The position numbers were made by a program, and so were the translations under genes. Below, piece by piece: positions 1 to 12,900 of a stretch of 64,000 nucleotides of DNA (positions within the stretch are counted from its first letter, which is position 1; every line of letters starts with the position of its first letter). Below the pieces are notes generated by a model. The model ran no database searches. It saw only the letters and a list, made by a program, of their open reading frames with translations, and was not told the origin of the DNA. The stretch is from Marthasterias glacialis (taxonomy: Eukaryota; Echinodermata; Asteroidea; Forcipulatida; Asteriidae): NCBI GenBank assembly GCA_911728455.2, contig OU452225.1, forward strand, positions 14,854,731 through 14,918,730, given 5' to 3'.

Positions 1-580
1 CCAGCCTTTTGTACAGTGTTTTTCGATTTTTAATGGCATGAGTGTGAGGTGAAAAACGAGGAAATCAGTTGATCCAAGGAAAAATTGCATGCCTGTTAAT
101 AGCACAGAGGAAATAATCCTGTGAAATTTGAGCCCTTAGTGACAAAGTGAAGCTACAAGTAGGCCTCTGCTCTAGCACTGACAATAAAAAATGACATTAT
201 CTACTACTACTACTCAGTAACTACTAGTAGTACTACTACTAGCTAGCTACCATACACACTCATCCTGCTCATCATGACATAGGATTATTGGCTGTTGTCA
301 AAATCCGCCAGCCATACACAAAAAATCACAAAGGGGCTACACTTAACAATGCTTAAGTTGTATTATTGTAATTTAAAGAATTAAACAACTTACTAATTAT
401 GAATTTATCAATTCAGTGATTAAATAATAAAGAAGGAAGAGGAAGTGGAGAAAGCAGGATGATTGTTAGGACTAAGCTAAGCCCCCCAAAAAAGTAAGAC
501 TGGTGACGGTCATGACGGTATGGCTGTAGGCCTAATTAGTGTTAATGTTAAGAACTGTTACTGATATGATACTACTTACT

Positions 581-748
581 TAGAGGGGCGCTGAACTCCT
601 TTTTGAGATTTTAACATTATCGGTCGTACTAGTAGTAGTAGTACTAGTTGTACTACAAATTATCGGCAGACCGGGTTAGTACTAGCTAGTACGACCGCTA
701 ATGTCAAAATCTCAAAAAAGGAGTTCAGCGCCCCAGTTACTGGGTCTA
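581..748. mobile_element. Foldback element, GACCCAG-type ends (left end truncated)
   Basis: A short palindrome. The right end reads GCGCCCCAGTTACTGGGTC followed by TA. The left arm carries the matching GGGGCGCTGAACTCCTTTTT after TAGA but lacks about ten bases of the terminal CCCAGTAACT. The middle is a TAGTACTA-rich loop. The same ends recur at 43432-44456, 44481-44605, 45397-46296 and 63764-63905, so this is a copy of a dispersed family with apparent TA target duplications. Confidence 0.75.
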
Positions 749-2829
749 CTACTAGACTACTTACAATATTACTAGTTATAGACCTTTTGCGTCTGACGTC
801 ATGAGTCCCATAGAGATATGTACAACAGCGCCCTCACTGAGGTCAAAGCGGCCACAAGTTTACTGTAGGAAAACGGCTGTGGCCTGTGCATACCCTCGCT
901 AGTTAGTTTTAAGTGTACTGACTCCTGAGTGTCAGTCAGTCTTGCTTTAAAAGTTTAATACTTACTAACTTTACCTTGTGGCAGGTATTCAAATCGGAAG
1001 AAACTAGAGCTGCTGAGTGCTACTAGCTGTGTCTCTGGGCTGTCTCAATACGACGAGTGGTTCGTGAGTTATACTTCGTTTCAAGGGAAGCATGGATAGG
1101 AGGATCCTGCTAAGTGTTAAAAAATTCCACTCAATGTCACTGTCGAGTCGTGTCACGGTCCCGTGTCACATGCACTCAGTATACACACACAACACACTGC
1201 ATGTACCCGGCCCACCACCTGGGCACAAATAGATTAATAACCTCGTGCAATGTCTACTTCTACTCCCACACAGTGACTTTAATGAGATTGAGGAATTTTG
1301 GTCCTAATCTGGGGATGATAACGTCATCAAAAGAGGGCGCTATCACTCATTATAAAGAACTGCCCTGACCACAGACAATGGCCGTTGTTCTCATGTTTTT
1401 TCGGTGTTTTTCCTTTGTCAACAATTAATTAAAAAGTCAGGGCTCTCGCAATTGAAGCGTTGTATGTGCCACCCGGTACAATTTGACGCAAAAATATAAA
1501 AACAAATAATAAAGAAAGGAGGGAGAGAGAGAAGCGGTGGGGGGAACTTGGAATGCAAATCAATTTTCTAGCTCCCCTGGTAAGGCCCCGAACAATCACC
1601 ATAATACAAGACATTATTGGCATAACGCAGGAGCCTCTATGCGCAATCATGGAGGTAGAAAAATACAGTGTCTCGAAATCTATTTTTAATATAATTGCAC
1701 AACATACAGTAGGATTATATCTGCACACTGAACAAGAAACATAACAAATAAGAAGAAAAAAACAGTTAAAACAAATCCATTAAAACTAAAGAAATTAAAC
1801 AATGCATTCAATAATAATAAGAAGAAGAAGAAGAAGAACGAAACAAATTAATTTGCAGCCGAATACTTCTTATGTAGCTTTATCTCGAGGATTCTGTGCC
1901 GGTGGTGTCATGCCAAAAAGTGTCTGGGGCAATAGTATCCGGGTAGTTTTATTTTTTTTCTGCAGTCCGAAATTGCCACTGTCGTAATGATTTTCAATAG
2001 GAAAATTTGTTTTCTTTGAATCGATTCCAAAAAGGGAGTCCTTAAAAAATTGCAACTAATGAACTGCAGGAAAATTGCGTCCGGGTATGGAAACGACAGG
2101 AAATAGTGTGGGTTGTTAGTCTTGTTTTTTGTTTGTTTGTTTTTTTTGGGGGGGGGGCTTCGGCAGAAATGGACAGTATTTTGGCATGAATGGATAGTAT
2201 TTTTGCAAAAAAACGGACTGGGCTATGTGTTTGCATGGCGGGGATCAACACTCTTCCGTGTTAACAAAAAGTTAATGTTTCAACAGTTCACAGATTAATT
2301 AATGGAAACATAAATAAATGCTTTAATCAAAGAAAAGAAGTAATTTGTAGTAGGCCCTACTCAACGTGATTAGGCCTATGCTGATGTGCATGTTTAATGT
2401 ATGCGCATGTATACGAAATAAAAATCAACAATTCAAATGGTGTGACATAGGACCTATAATAGTGCTAAAAGATGACAGAGTATTGAATGCAGTATTATTA
2501 TTATTACAAAGATTTATTGAGCACACAAAAGACCAAAGCGCTTACATGCATGCAGAGAGCATAATATTAATATACAATTATAATATCCCATAGCAGGATG
2601 CACGGCAAGGTCCGTAAACAACACGACTTCGTAGATGCATGGTCAATCGGATCACAGTATGCTAATAAGCGGGCACTTTGGCAGCAGCAGTGACGTCTTT
2701 TATGACAACTGGTCCAAAAAGCGCCGCCCACAAGGCTTTAATAATTATTGCAAACATACGGACCCTGAAAAGCCCACGCACAGAGACAGTTTGTCTTGTT
2801 ACAAATAGCTTGCAGTATTTCAAGACCTA

Positions 2830-3275
2830 AATATTGACGTCAAATTTCATGAAGATTAATTCACGACTTTCCCTATAAATCGCGAAGCTTTACGTCAACT
2901 TTCGACCGAGTTCTCCCAAATCGCAAAATTTGACGTCAATCTTCATGGACTGTGATCTTCCCGAGTCGCAAAATTTGACGGCACTATTTATGTCTACGAC
3001 TTTTCCCCGAGTCACAAAATTTGAAGTTGCAAAAAGTCGCAGACATGGAAATACTTCAAATTTTGTGGCTTACAAAGTCGTAGAATTTGTTTGCCATTAT
3101 TGACCTCAATAAAGTCTTTATAATTATAGTGTGCCTTCTGCTGGGCCATTGGCTGGCTGAAGTCGCAGCAGAAATTTAAAATTTCGCGACCGGAGAAGAG
3201 TTACAGACATGATTGCCGTAAAATTTCGCCACTCATTGGGAAGAAGGTTGCAGAACATGACATTTGACGTCAATT
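2830..3275. repeat. Degenerate repeats of an AAATTTGACGTCA-type motif
   Basis: The phrase CGCAAAATTTGACGTCAA or its reverse complement recurs in whole or part at about 2835, 2892, 2926, 2969, 3013, 3055 and 3263. Full palindromic TGACGTCA (CRE-like) octamers lie at 2835-2842, 2931-2938 and 3265-3272. It looks like a decayed repeat rather than coding sequence. Whether the CRE octamers act on the calreticulin promoter about 0.6-1.1 kb downstream is unknown. Confidence 0.55.
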
Positions 3276-3437
3276 TTCGCGACTTTGGGGAACATTTTTG
3301 CCGCAGACTCATACATTTTTAAAAAATATGTAGAGGCAAAATAAACAATAAAATGTGTCTGATGTATTATGTCACTGCCAAGCACACATACAGCAATTGT
3401 AGTTATTGTTTTATGGCAGAATTCTCCCTCCGCCCCC

Positions 3438-3468
<31 letters not shown>

Positions 3469-3698
3469 ACGCAGACACAAACACTCATACAAGGAATAAT
3501 TTATTTGTGACAAGAGATTACAAAATGTTTTTATTCAAAGCTCACTATTCGCGAAACGCACGGGATGGCAGCAGAAAAACTTCATTCATTTTGAAAACCG
3601 CCACTCTTGTATGGTTTATCATTCATTTTAATTATTAGTGTGTACTCAGAGAGAGGGCGCTTTATTAAAGTCACAGACTGGTCCCAGATAGTCGACCG

Positions 3699-3717
3699 CG
3701 TGGTCTGCATTGATTGG
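3699..3717 (-). promoter_or_regulatory. ER stress response element (ERSE) upstream of calreticulin
   Basis: Read on the minus strand this is CCAAT, exactly nine bases, then CCACG, a perfect match to the ERSE consensus bound by NF-Y plus ATF6/XBP1 in animals. It lies about 200 bp upstream of the calreticulin start codon, where ER-chaperone genes carry ERSEs; the element works in either orientation. Family knowledge says calreticulin is induced by the unfolded protein response, so position and exact spacing support function. Confidence 0.8.
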
Positions 3718-3746
3718 TCTGTTATCGTCACTACTTACAAGGGCAA

Positions 3747-3765
3747 CCAATCAGAGGGAGCCATC
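3747..3765 (+). promoter_or_regulatory. Second ERSE-like site, imperfect
   Basis: CCAAT, nine bases, then CCATC on the plus strand. It keeps the CCAAT box and the exact N9 spacing but has two mismatches in the CCACG half. It sits 29 bp after the perfect ERSE and about 150 bp before the calreticulin ATG. Paired ERSEs are usual in ER-chaperone promoters, so it may be a weaker second site, or just a CCAAT box. Confidence 0.45.
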
Positions 3766-3914
3766 TGGACGTACACTCACGTGTGATCCATTCGCTATTT
3801 TGTACGTGTACACAAAACACATCATCGCCGGTGGAATTTGCTTCATTCTGTGCATAGCGGCCGTGGGTAAGGGGAGAACTTTTCCACTATTTTTGGGAAA
3901 ACGACCACAACGGA

Positions 3915-6900
3915 ATGCTCAGAAATATGAGTAATTTGAAGTGTTTGGTGTTTTGCATTTTTGCCGTGTCACTCTCAAGTGCAACCGTTTTCTTTCAAGA
4001 CCAATTTGATGGTAAGACTAAGATGTTTTCAAGTTTTAACAATTACTACTAAAAATATAAGTCTTTTATTTTTTAAGTTTACGTTTGGCTATCGAGATTA
4101 ATTTCGTGGTGAATCGGAAGTGTGCATAATGATGATTGGTGATAAACGTTACTGATGGAAAATGAATTATGAGCTTTATTTGCGAATCAGCTGCTTAAAC
4201 CAGCAGCAATGTCCATGACTTGGATACCTTCTTTTTTTTGGGGGGGGGGGGGGAGTAGGACGGTCATGACGAAAATTAGCATTCTCTTCTTACTGTAGGA
4301 AAAATAGCATGAATGAACCAGATGAATCGGCAGAGGCAGACAGACGGATTCCACATCTTTTTCAGACCATCAATCATGACCACTTAAAGCCTATTTTATA
4401 AAGTAAAAGATAGTGGAATAAATATTGTTGCAGACTGTTAGAGTAGACGTAGTAACTGGGGCGCTGTACATGTACTCCTTTTTTTTTAATTTTGACTTGA
4501 CGGTCGTACTAACGAATGTCAGTCGTTTTGTAACCAAGTTGTTTCGCTCCCAGACTTCATAGCACAGTGTACAATCACAATAATTACCGCCTTGAGAGCC
4601 TACTTTGAGAGCATTTCCGTTGGAGAACTCTTTGTACTATACTCTCTCTCCTCTGGTAATTTTTGTTTCTAAATTTAAAAAATCCAGTCCCGCGATTGCC
4701 GGAGCAAAACCTATTTACTGGAGGCTTTTTGAGATTCAGCTGACCGCCTATAGCGAGTGGCGTGCATGAGTGGATTTATCTCCTTTGGGCAACATAATAA
4801 TGTCTGGGTACGAAGCGACCTGGGTACGAAACGACCTGCTTCGGTACTAGCTTGTGCCCCAGGGACATGAGGAAAGCAGCCATGGGCAGACGGGGGTTAT
4901 CCGCTGCGATGTGATGAAGGTGAATTGCAATGATGGTGGGATAAAAAAAGTTGGCCAAATTACGACAAAGACTGAACAATATAGCTGAAAAATCACCTAA
5001 ACTACAGGCTTCTCAAGGGCAAAAATTCTGGATCAAATTTTAGGTCAAATTATATGAATTATATCCTTACCTGTCTAGAAGGTTGACAGAATGTATACAG
5101 AGTCAGAGAGGAACAGGCACTTTGAACTTTTACAAAGTGTCAAAATCATGAAAATTAAGCCGTTTTGCACCATTTTAGTTCTTTTAGGCATGAATGCGCG
5201 AGAGGTCCAGCTGCGCGATAAAATGTCCACTTGAATTTTCTTTTTGAAAGGTCAATAATTAGCATTTTAGTTACCAATTCCTTGAGAGAAATATAAAAAA
5301 AAAAAAAAGGGAAATAAAGCCCAACATCCATTAAATTTTGTTTTAAATCCCCTAGAAAGTTGCAGTCGGATATATTGAAAATTTTCCTTTTTTAGGCCCA
5401 AGGCAAAACCAGTGGCCACCATGCAGCCATTAGATCTGTCATCTGGATATTCGTCAACAACTGTTTTCATGTAAAAAGTCGTATTAACTTTGCGGATTGC
5501 GTGTCTTCACTGATGCCCTGAGCTGAGTTACATTGTTTTGTGCAGGATACCAGCTGTGTAGTGTTGGCTGGTTGGAATGCATCGTAGCGCTCCATTTGTA
5601 GCCATTATGGGAGTTCATTGACACTACACAGCTGGTAACCTGCGTTGACTGCGCAATACACAATATGTAACTCAGGGCATCAGTGTACACGCAATCCTCG
5701 TAGTGTTAATACAAGGTCTCGTGACATTTTTGGGATTAGGATATTCGCACTGCAAGATACCAGCCATGTAATGTAGACTGTTTGAAACGCACACTCCCTC
5801 TGTAGCGATTGTGGGGGTCGTTCTGATGGCTTCATGGTGGGCATACATGTAGGTTTTGGTGCCAAAAACGTCACTTTGGAGGACAGAAAATGATCGTGTA
5901 CTATAAGATTATAGACTCTAATATTCCTGCAACTTCTTTATGACCTTTTGCATTTGTTATTTCTAGCAACTTCACACAATTACATCACTTGCTAAAAAAA
6001 ACTTAGAAATTTGCAGTCATTCATTCAAAAAAAGGATAAGTGCCGCCAACTGGGGTCAAACCAACTGGGGTCAACGAGCATACTGTACGCAGAGATTGAT
6101 TGACGCTTATGTGGTTTCTATTTTGTGGCTCTGTATTAAGGGCATTGTATGTGCTTGTAACAGGGTCTTCTTTGGCATTGCAAGCAATGCACTGTTCCTG
6201 TGCAAGAAAATTAATGAAACCGCAAAAGAATGTGTATCATGTAGGCCTATTTGCTGCTGAACTAAGCTGAACCTATTTTATAAATGACCTATTTTTATTG
6301 AAAAAATCAAACAGCTTGCTCAGATGGGATTTGAACCAACAACCTCAAGCACTAAGTATACGCCACGGTGCTTAACCACATGTATCTGTGTGTGGGTAAA
6401 TTCAGAATTATATAATTCTTTATCCTGGAGCAATTATTACATCAATTATAATGTATTCGTATTCTTTGAATAATTCTCTAGACAGCTGGGGTGTTTGCAC
6501 TGAGGTCAAATGGAGATAAGATTTATACATATTAACTGATTTTAATAGACTGCCAGCCCCAAGCAATATTTTTGTAAATATGATCACTAGCTTTCCCAGG
6601 CAAGGCATATTTATTATAAAGTTGAAAAACTGTTTTAAACAAAAATAATGTGCTCAGACCTAGCTCTCAATATACATTTTCATTGATCTACATGTAGTCA
6701 GCAATCAGTAAACAAGGTTCTCAAAAGGCCCACAGAAATGCATTTGCATGAGACCTGCGCAGTCAGTGGAAGACTTTTTAGGATACTAAGGTAGCAACAG
6801 ACTTACCAGGTATTCCTGGAAATGTGTGCATGCTCAGAACAATTGAAATGTATCTATCTTTGCTGCCCCAAACAGGGAGCGTTCCGTGTCTCCTATTATG

Positions 6901-9900
6901 TTGAAACTATGGTTTTGGCTGAGAGCTCAAGATACATGTTATGTACTTTAAGTTGCTTTGCTTTGCTTTGCTTTAGTGTGATTGTTGAATAGTCTCTTGT
7001 AAAGTGCACATACCAAAAGGTGTTCAAGGCGCTAGACAATTGTTATCCAATACGGGCATACTTTGGAATGTTCTGAACTTCTGTGGGAGTATAGAACCTG
7101 GGTAGACTGATGGGTGCTGAGGGTTAACCCTAACTCCCTAGCTTTACTTACTTAGGACCTTCCTCAATCTTTCATAATCCTCCAAAATGAGTTGTGCTTG
7201 AAACTCACTGCCTCAAACTCTTCATAATCCTCCAATTTGTGATTTTCGAATGTGCCCCAATCAACCAAAATCCTCCAGAGGATTATGGAGGACTTAGGAA
7301 GGTCACCTCAGCCCTTGCTGGTCCCCATTTGTACTCCTGCGTAAAGAGAAACAAATAATGGTTAAGTGTCTTGCTCAAGGACACAAGTGCCATGTTAGAC
7401 CAACCAGACCGCTTGGCCACAACACTACTTAAATTATACATTAATTCTTTTATAAGTAACTATTTTGTCTATTTTCCCCTTTTTTACTATGTCAAACAGG
7501 TGACTGGGAAGAAAGATGGGTGAACTCTGAACACAGAGATGGATTAGGAAAATTCAAATTGTCAGCTGGAAAATTTTTCAATGATGCTGAGAAAGACAAA
7601 GGTGAGTTTCTCTCTGTTGTTTATGTTCATGCCTGCATATGTAAAAATTACTTTAAACACACTTTGTGCTGTCAATTTTCATGTTTAAACACAATACCTA
7701 TCTCTATTGTAAATAATGCTAATGTAAAACAAGTTTTGAAAAGTATACAAAGGGTGCCCATATTTACGGTGACTGAAAAATGGAATCGACAATTGTGCCA
7801 CTTAAGCCCTACAATACAGATAAAACTGAATTCTACTGGGTGTCTTACTTGCACCTTGATAATACCGCACAAGAAGTGATTTCACAAAATTTATTTGAAT
7901 GCACAAAATTAAGAAAAGGTTGACTCTACAAAATGTGTTTTTACCCATTATACTACAAGCTCATAAAACCAGACTAGAGACATCAAAAGTCTCCATATTG
8001 AAACTGATTAATAACTAAGATTCTGGTGTGTCTGTAATGAGGAGAGATAGGTAGATTGCCGTTGACTTCATTACTATGGTAACACGACACTGCTTTTCCA
8101 TTAAAAGAAAAAATCAATATTACCTTCTTTGTATGATGCAAACAAAATTTGTTACATTGTAACGTACAGCATTGTATTACATTACATGTACTTCAAGCTC
8201 ACTTGACTTCAGTAGTAAGTTATTTTGAGAAATGTTTCTGAAATTTTAAGTGGCTTCCCCAATAAAAAAAACTATATGTAACATGAACAAGCGGCATGAA
8301 GTGAAACAGCTGGTAATTGACCTCATAAAATGTAAATCTTATAATGGAAATTGCACAAAATACATTTATACATATTTTAGCAAACTTTTGTATTCTTATT
8401 TCGATCTAAAATCCTAATACTAATATGAAACGGCAAATGGCATGGACAGAGGTTGTGAGTGCATGTACACTATACACAAAAAGGTTTCAGTAATTAGTTC
8501 TCCCAAACATGCTACATGTATGTATTCTGTGAATGACAATTAGTGTAATTCCTGTCTTATTTCAGGTATTCAGACCAGTCAAGATGCCAAGTTCTATGCC
8601 CTGTCAGCAAAGTTTGATTCCTTTAGCAACGAGGGTAAAGATCTTGTAGTTCAGTTTTCTGTCAAGCACGAACAGAAGATTGACTGCGGAGGAGGCTATG
8701 TCAAAATATTCCCCGGTGACCTGGACCAGAAAGACATGCATGGAGATTCACCGTACAATATTATGTTTGGTAAGTAGATAAAACATCAAACAATTGCTTT
8801 AAGGAAAAAAGGTGCACTTTTAAAGAACGTTTTTCCTAAAGTAATCAGTGTTTCCTGTTTAGGGTTAGTTAGGGTTGCCAGGTTATAAAACGGTAGAATT
8901 TGTTATTTTCCTCAATGTACTAATGCTGCAGTCTTTAACACTTGAAGGCTGTGTATCTTACGTATAGTAGGCCTGGTGCTTCGTTCTTGTAAGGGTGAGG
9001 CAGTTTTTCCTTAGTAAAGGGCACTTCTATGAGGGAAAACTAGGGCCGTTTACGAAACCATGGTTTGGGCTTGGGCTCCGGCTAGGGCTCCGTCCACCTG
9101 TTTGAAGCCCCGTAAGGAAAGCACACGTTTTCTAAATAACTAACAGAGCCTGAGCCCAAGACGTGGTTTATTAAACGGCCTAAATTTCCACTGCAACATT
9201 AAAAAGGGCACCAGGCAATGACCATGGGCATGGAGGCAATTACTTCTGTGGTTTCTTTGAAGTATAAGGCCTGGTTTATCAAGTTTTGTTTCATCCAATC
9301 CATGTGTTACTTACTTACTCAAATACAGTTTTAAAAACACTAAATACATTTGCTTTTGATTGGTGCTGTGATGAAATGGCGTTATTTATAAACCATCTTT
9401 CGGGGCTGAGTTAGTCTGATGATTTGCCACCTTCTGATCACCAAGAATCTTTTTCCTACCCTGTTAAAAAGCCAGCTATGTCAATATGTCTTAAACTGAA
9501 ATATTTCCTTTTTTCTGAAAAGGACCTGATATCTGTGGTCCTGGCACTAAGAAAGTCCATGTCATCTTTAGCTACAAGGGAAAAAATCTGCTTATCAAGA
9601 AAGATATTCGATGCAAGGTAAGGAGTGTCGTTATTTTTATTTTTGTTTTTACTTTTATTCGTGCTGAAACGGTGAAAGACAATTATAACGGCGCAGCCGT
9701 TTTGTTTTTTAAACAAATAAAATCTGACTAAGAAAAGAAGATACGATAAGAATCAGATGAGAATTGCCGTTACTGGTGAGATGATGAAATGGCTTAATTT
9801 ATTAACCATCTTTCGGGGCTGAGTCATTTTGATGTTTGGCCACTTTCTGATCACCAAATAAGGTATACTTTTACAAAGCCATCAAAGTAACGCATTTTCC

Positions 9901-12900
9901 GATGTAACAATTGTTTCAATGTGAAGGCAGCTGAAGTTGACATTCCGCACACAGCTTTGTGATAATGACCGTCACTGTGCTCTGTCAATAGTTGTCTTTC
10001 TTTTTCCCCCTAAAACACACAGGATGATGAATTAACTCACTTATACACACTCATCGTGCGTTCTGACAACACATATGAAGTACGCATTGACAATAAGAAG
10101 GTTGAGTCTGGTAACTTAGAGGATGACTGGGACTTCTTGCCACCCAAGAAGATCAAGGACCCAGAGGCCAAGAAGCCAGAAGACTGGGATGAGAGAGAAA
10201 AGATTGATGATCCTGAGGATACTAAACCAGAGGTGAGAAAAGTTGCTCAGTGCGTGTAAAGATTTTTTTAAAAAGAGTTTCAACTCTTGAGGGAGCACTT
10301 ACAATAAAATGGGGTCACAAGTTTCAGGTGGCCATTTACTTCTGAGTAATGAGAAATAATTTCACAAGGTCTTGCCTAAGGACATAAGTGCCAGCCGGGA
10401 ATCGAACCTACACTCTGACACCACAACTTGAGTATTATGTGCTAGATCGCTGGGCCTCTACATGCCCCCAAAAATACCCATATCCCGATAACAATCCAAC
10501 TTGTTATTCTTAGTACTTGTGGACCTGCTCTCTTTTGTTAATTTGTTTATATTTCCTATTCCCTTATATCAGGATTATGACAAGCCAGAGTTCATCCCAG
10601 ACCCTGATGCAGAGAAGCCTGAGGATTGGGATGATGATATGGACGGCGAGTGGGAACCACCAATGATCAACAATCCTGAATTCCAGGTAGGTTTTTGAAA
10701 ACATTGGTGTCTCATTTTTACAACGTTTGAGGTATGTGTACTTGAACAGAATCACACACAAAAATGAAGGGTCTGTTTTAACTTCACACACTGAATACAA
10801 TGATGGAGAGGGTTTGGGATTCAGGGTTGGTATTTGTTGTTTAAAAGAAAACTTTATTGCCTCAATTATTGTTGTTATCTTCCAAGGTAAGATTAGGCAT
10901 TGTATACCCTACTTAAAGTCAATTTTGGAGTAGAGATTACCATAGAAATAAATAGGTTCTGGTGAAACTTTGGTTCTTGTGGCAATGGCCAATACCTAAA
11001 TGCACATTTTTTTAAAAAAATTTTATGCGAAAGCAGAAAAAGACCTTTGTAGTGGTGAAGCCGTCTTGTCGTTTAAGTCAGTAAAATCCGACTTGGGGCA
11101 AAAATAAGAAGAGTCTGGATTTTTTTTGGGATACGTTAAGAATCAGATGAGAATTGCCGTTACTGGTGAGATGATGAAATGGCTTAATTTATTAACCATC
11201 TTTCGGGGCTGAGTCATATTGATGTTTGGCCACTTTCTGATCACCAAATAAACGTATGAACAAACCATCAAAGTAACGCATGTTCTGACAAATCGTAGCG
11301 TGTTAACACGCAGGATAATGACTGAACTTGCTTTGGTTATTGTGAATTGTGACAATGGCTAATGGCTCAGTTAAAATTTGGTTGGCCTTAGGTTTTTGTG
11401 ACTAAAGTCTTGTTGCATACTTTTAACAATATTGTTAAACATTTTATTTTAGGGAGAATGGAAGCCCAAACAGATTGATAACCCAGACTACAAAGGTAAA
11501 TGGGTCCATCCAGAAATTGACAACCCAGAGTACGAAGCTGACGATGCACTTTACAAATATGAAGACTTTGGTGTAATAGGATTTGATTTATGGCAGGTAT
11601 GTTAAAAGTTTTCATTTTGCCAGACACAGCCTTTAGCAAGGAAAAAGCAAACCTCCGAGAAGCTCAGTTTGCGAGCTGTGATGAAAACAGATTGAATGTA
11701 AATCAAATGCTTGTAACAATTAACTCCAATGTCTTTGTCAGGTTGTCTGCTAAAAGAACTTGATTAAGAGCTTTGAAGAACAGAAATTTTTGATATCAAA
11801 AATCAATACTTCCTTGCTAGAATTGCTTTCGGTGAAAAACTGTAGGAGCTGGGGTTCTATCAATGTTCAGCATGTAGTGAATGTATGGATGTAGTCTTGA
11901 ATCTTATGGAGCAGATATGATGATGACATTTACCGGATTATGAATCTCCTGTTTACAACACAAATCTGATCTGCTCCACTCATCGATCTCACTCAGACAA
12001 TAAGTCAAAGATCTCAGCTTCAACAAAATGTTTCATTAGCTTTTATTAATTATTTGTCCACAGGTAAAATCGGGCACCATTTTTGACAATGTCCTTATCG
12101 CAGACGATGTATCATTAGCAGAAAAACAAGCAGATGAGTTATGGAAACCCACAAAGGTATTTATAAAAATCTTTTGATCTAAATTTTTGAGGTTGACTGA
12201 ATCATAAATCATTGATTTTACAATTATAGCATTAGCATGATAATTTTCCTTTTTTTTTTTTTTTTTTTTTTTTTTCTCACTGAAATTTAAAGGTTTTAAT
12301 TTGTTGATTTAAGTCAATCTGATGATGAAGCAAATGCGTTTGACAGTTAGCATCTACTGATGGAAAAGATCTTCGCTCTAATTGGCTCATTGTATTGCCA
12401 CCCCCCCCCCCCTCCTCCCCTTCCTGCTAAACAGTTTATGAGTTAAACTACACACTAGCGATCATTAAAGGGTGTGCTTGGTTTGAAATCAGCTTCACAA
12501 AGTTTATCAATAGAGTGGTTTCACATGACGTCACCCGAGACCTTTTTCTAATGCTGTGTGCACAAACAGACGCTGGAACTCATTCCACAGGCGACGCGCC
12601 AGCCATTGAGTTTGTACATGGCTGTACCCAACATGGCTGCTAACGAACTTTTCCTGGGGTCACGCAACCTCTCTATACACCTCTTATTTGACACATATAT
12701 GACACACCTTTCTGTTTCAGGAGGGTGAGAAGACGATGAAAGACAAACAGGACGAGGAAGAGAGAAAGAAGAGAGAGGAGGAGGAAAAGAAAATGAAAGA
12801 GGAAGAAGATGAAGAGGAGGATGATGAAGCTGATTTCAAAATGAACCAAGATGATCTAGAAGGGTATGAAGAAGGGGAGGATCTACCAGAGGAATTCCCT

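Larger units (their letters stand above)
1..3640. other. Intergenic region upstream of calreticulin, repeat-rich
   Basis: No supportable gene is seen; the small open frames lack family resemblance and coding texture. It contains a TAC/CTA-rich simple-sequence patch at about 201-245, a foldback element at 581-748, several poly-purine and poly-C/AC tracts (for example 3430-3470), and a stretch at 2830-3275 where an AAATTTGACGTCAA-like motif recurs in both orientations. The left edge may hold the end of another gene, but nothing recognisable is visible. Confidence 0.6.

Noticed and set aside
1114-1368. 84-codon open frame in the first intergenic region
   Set aside because: No recognisable family, low-complexity composition and no splice partners; likely chance.
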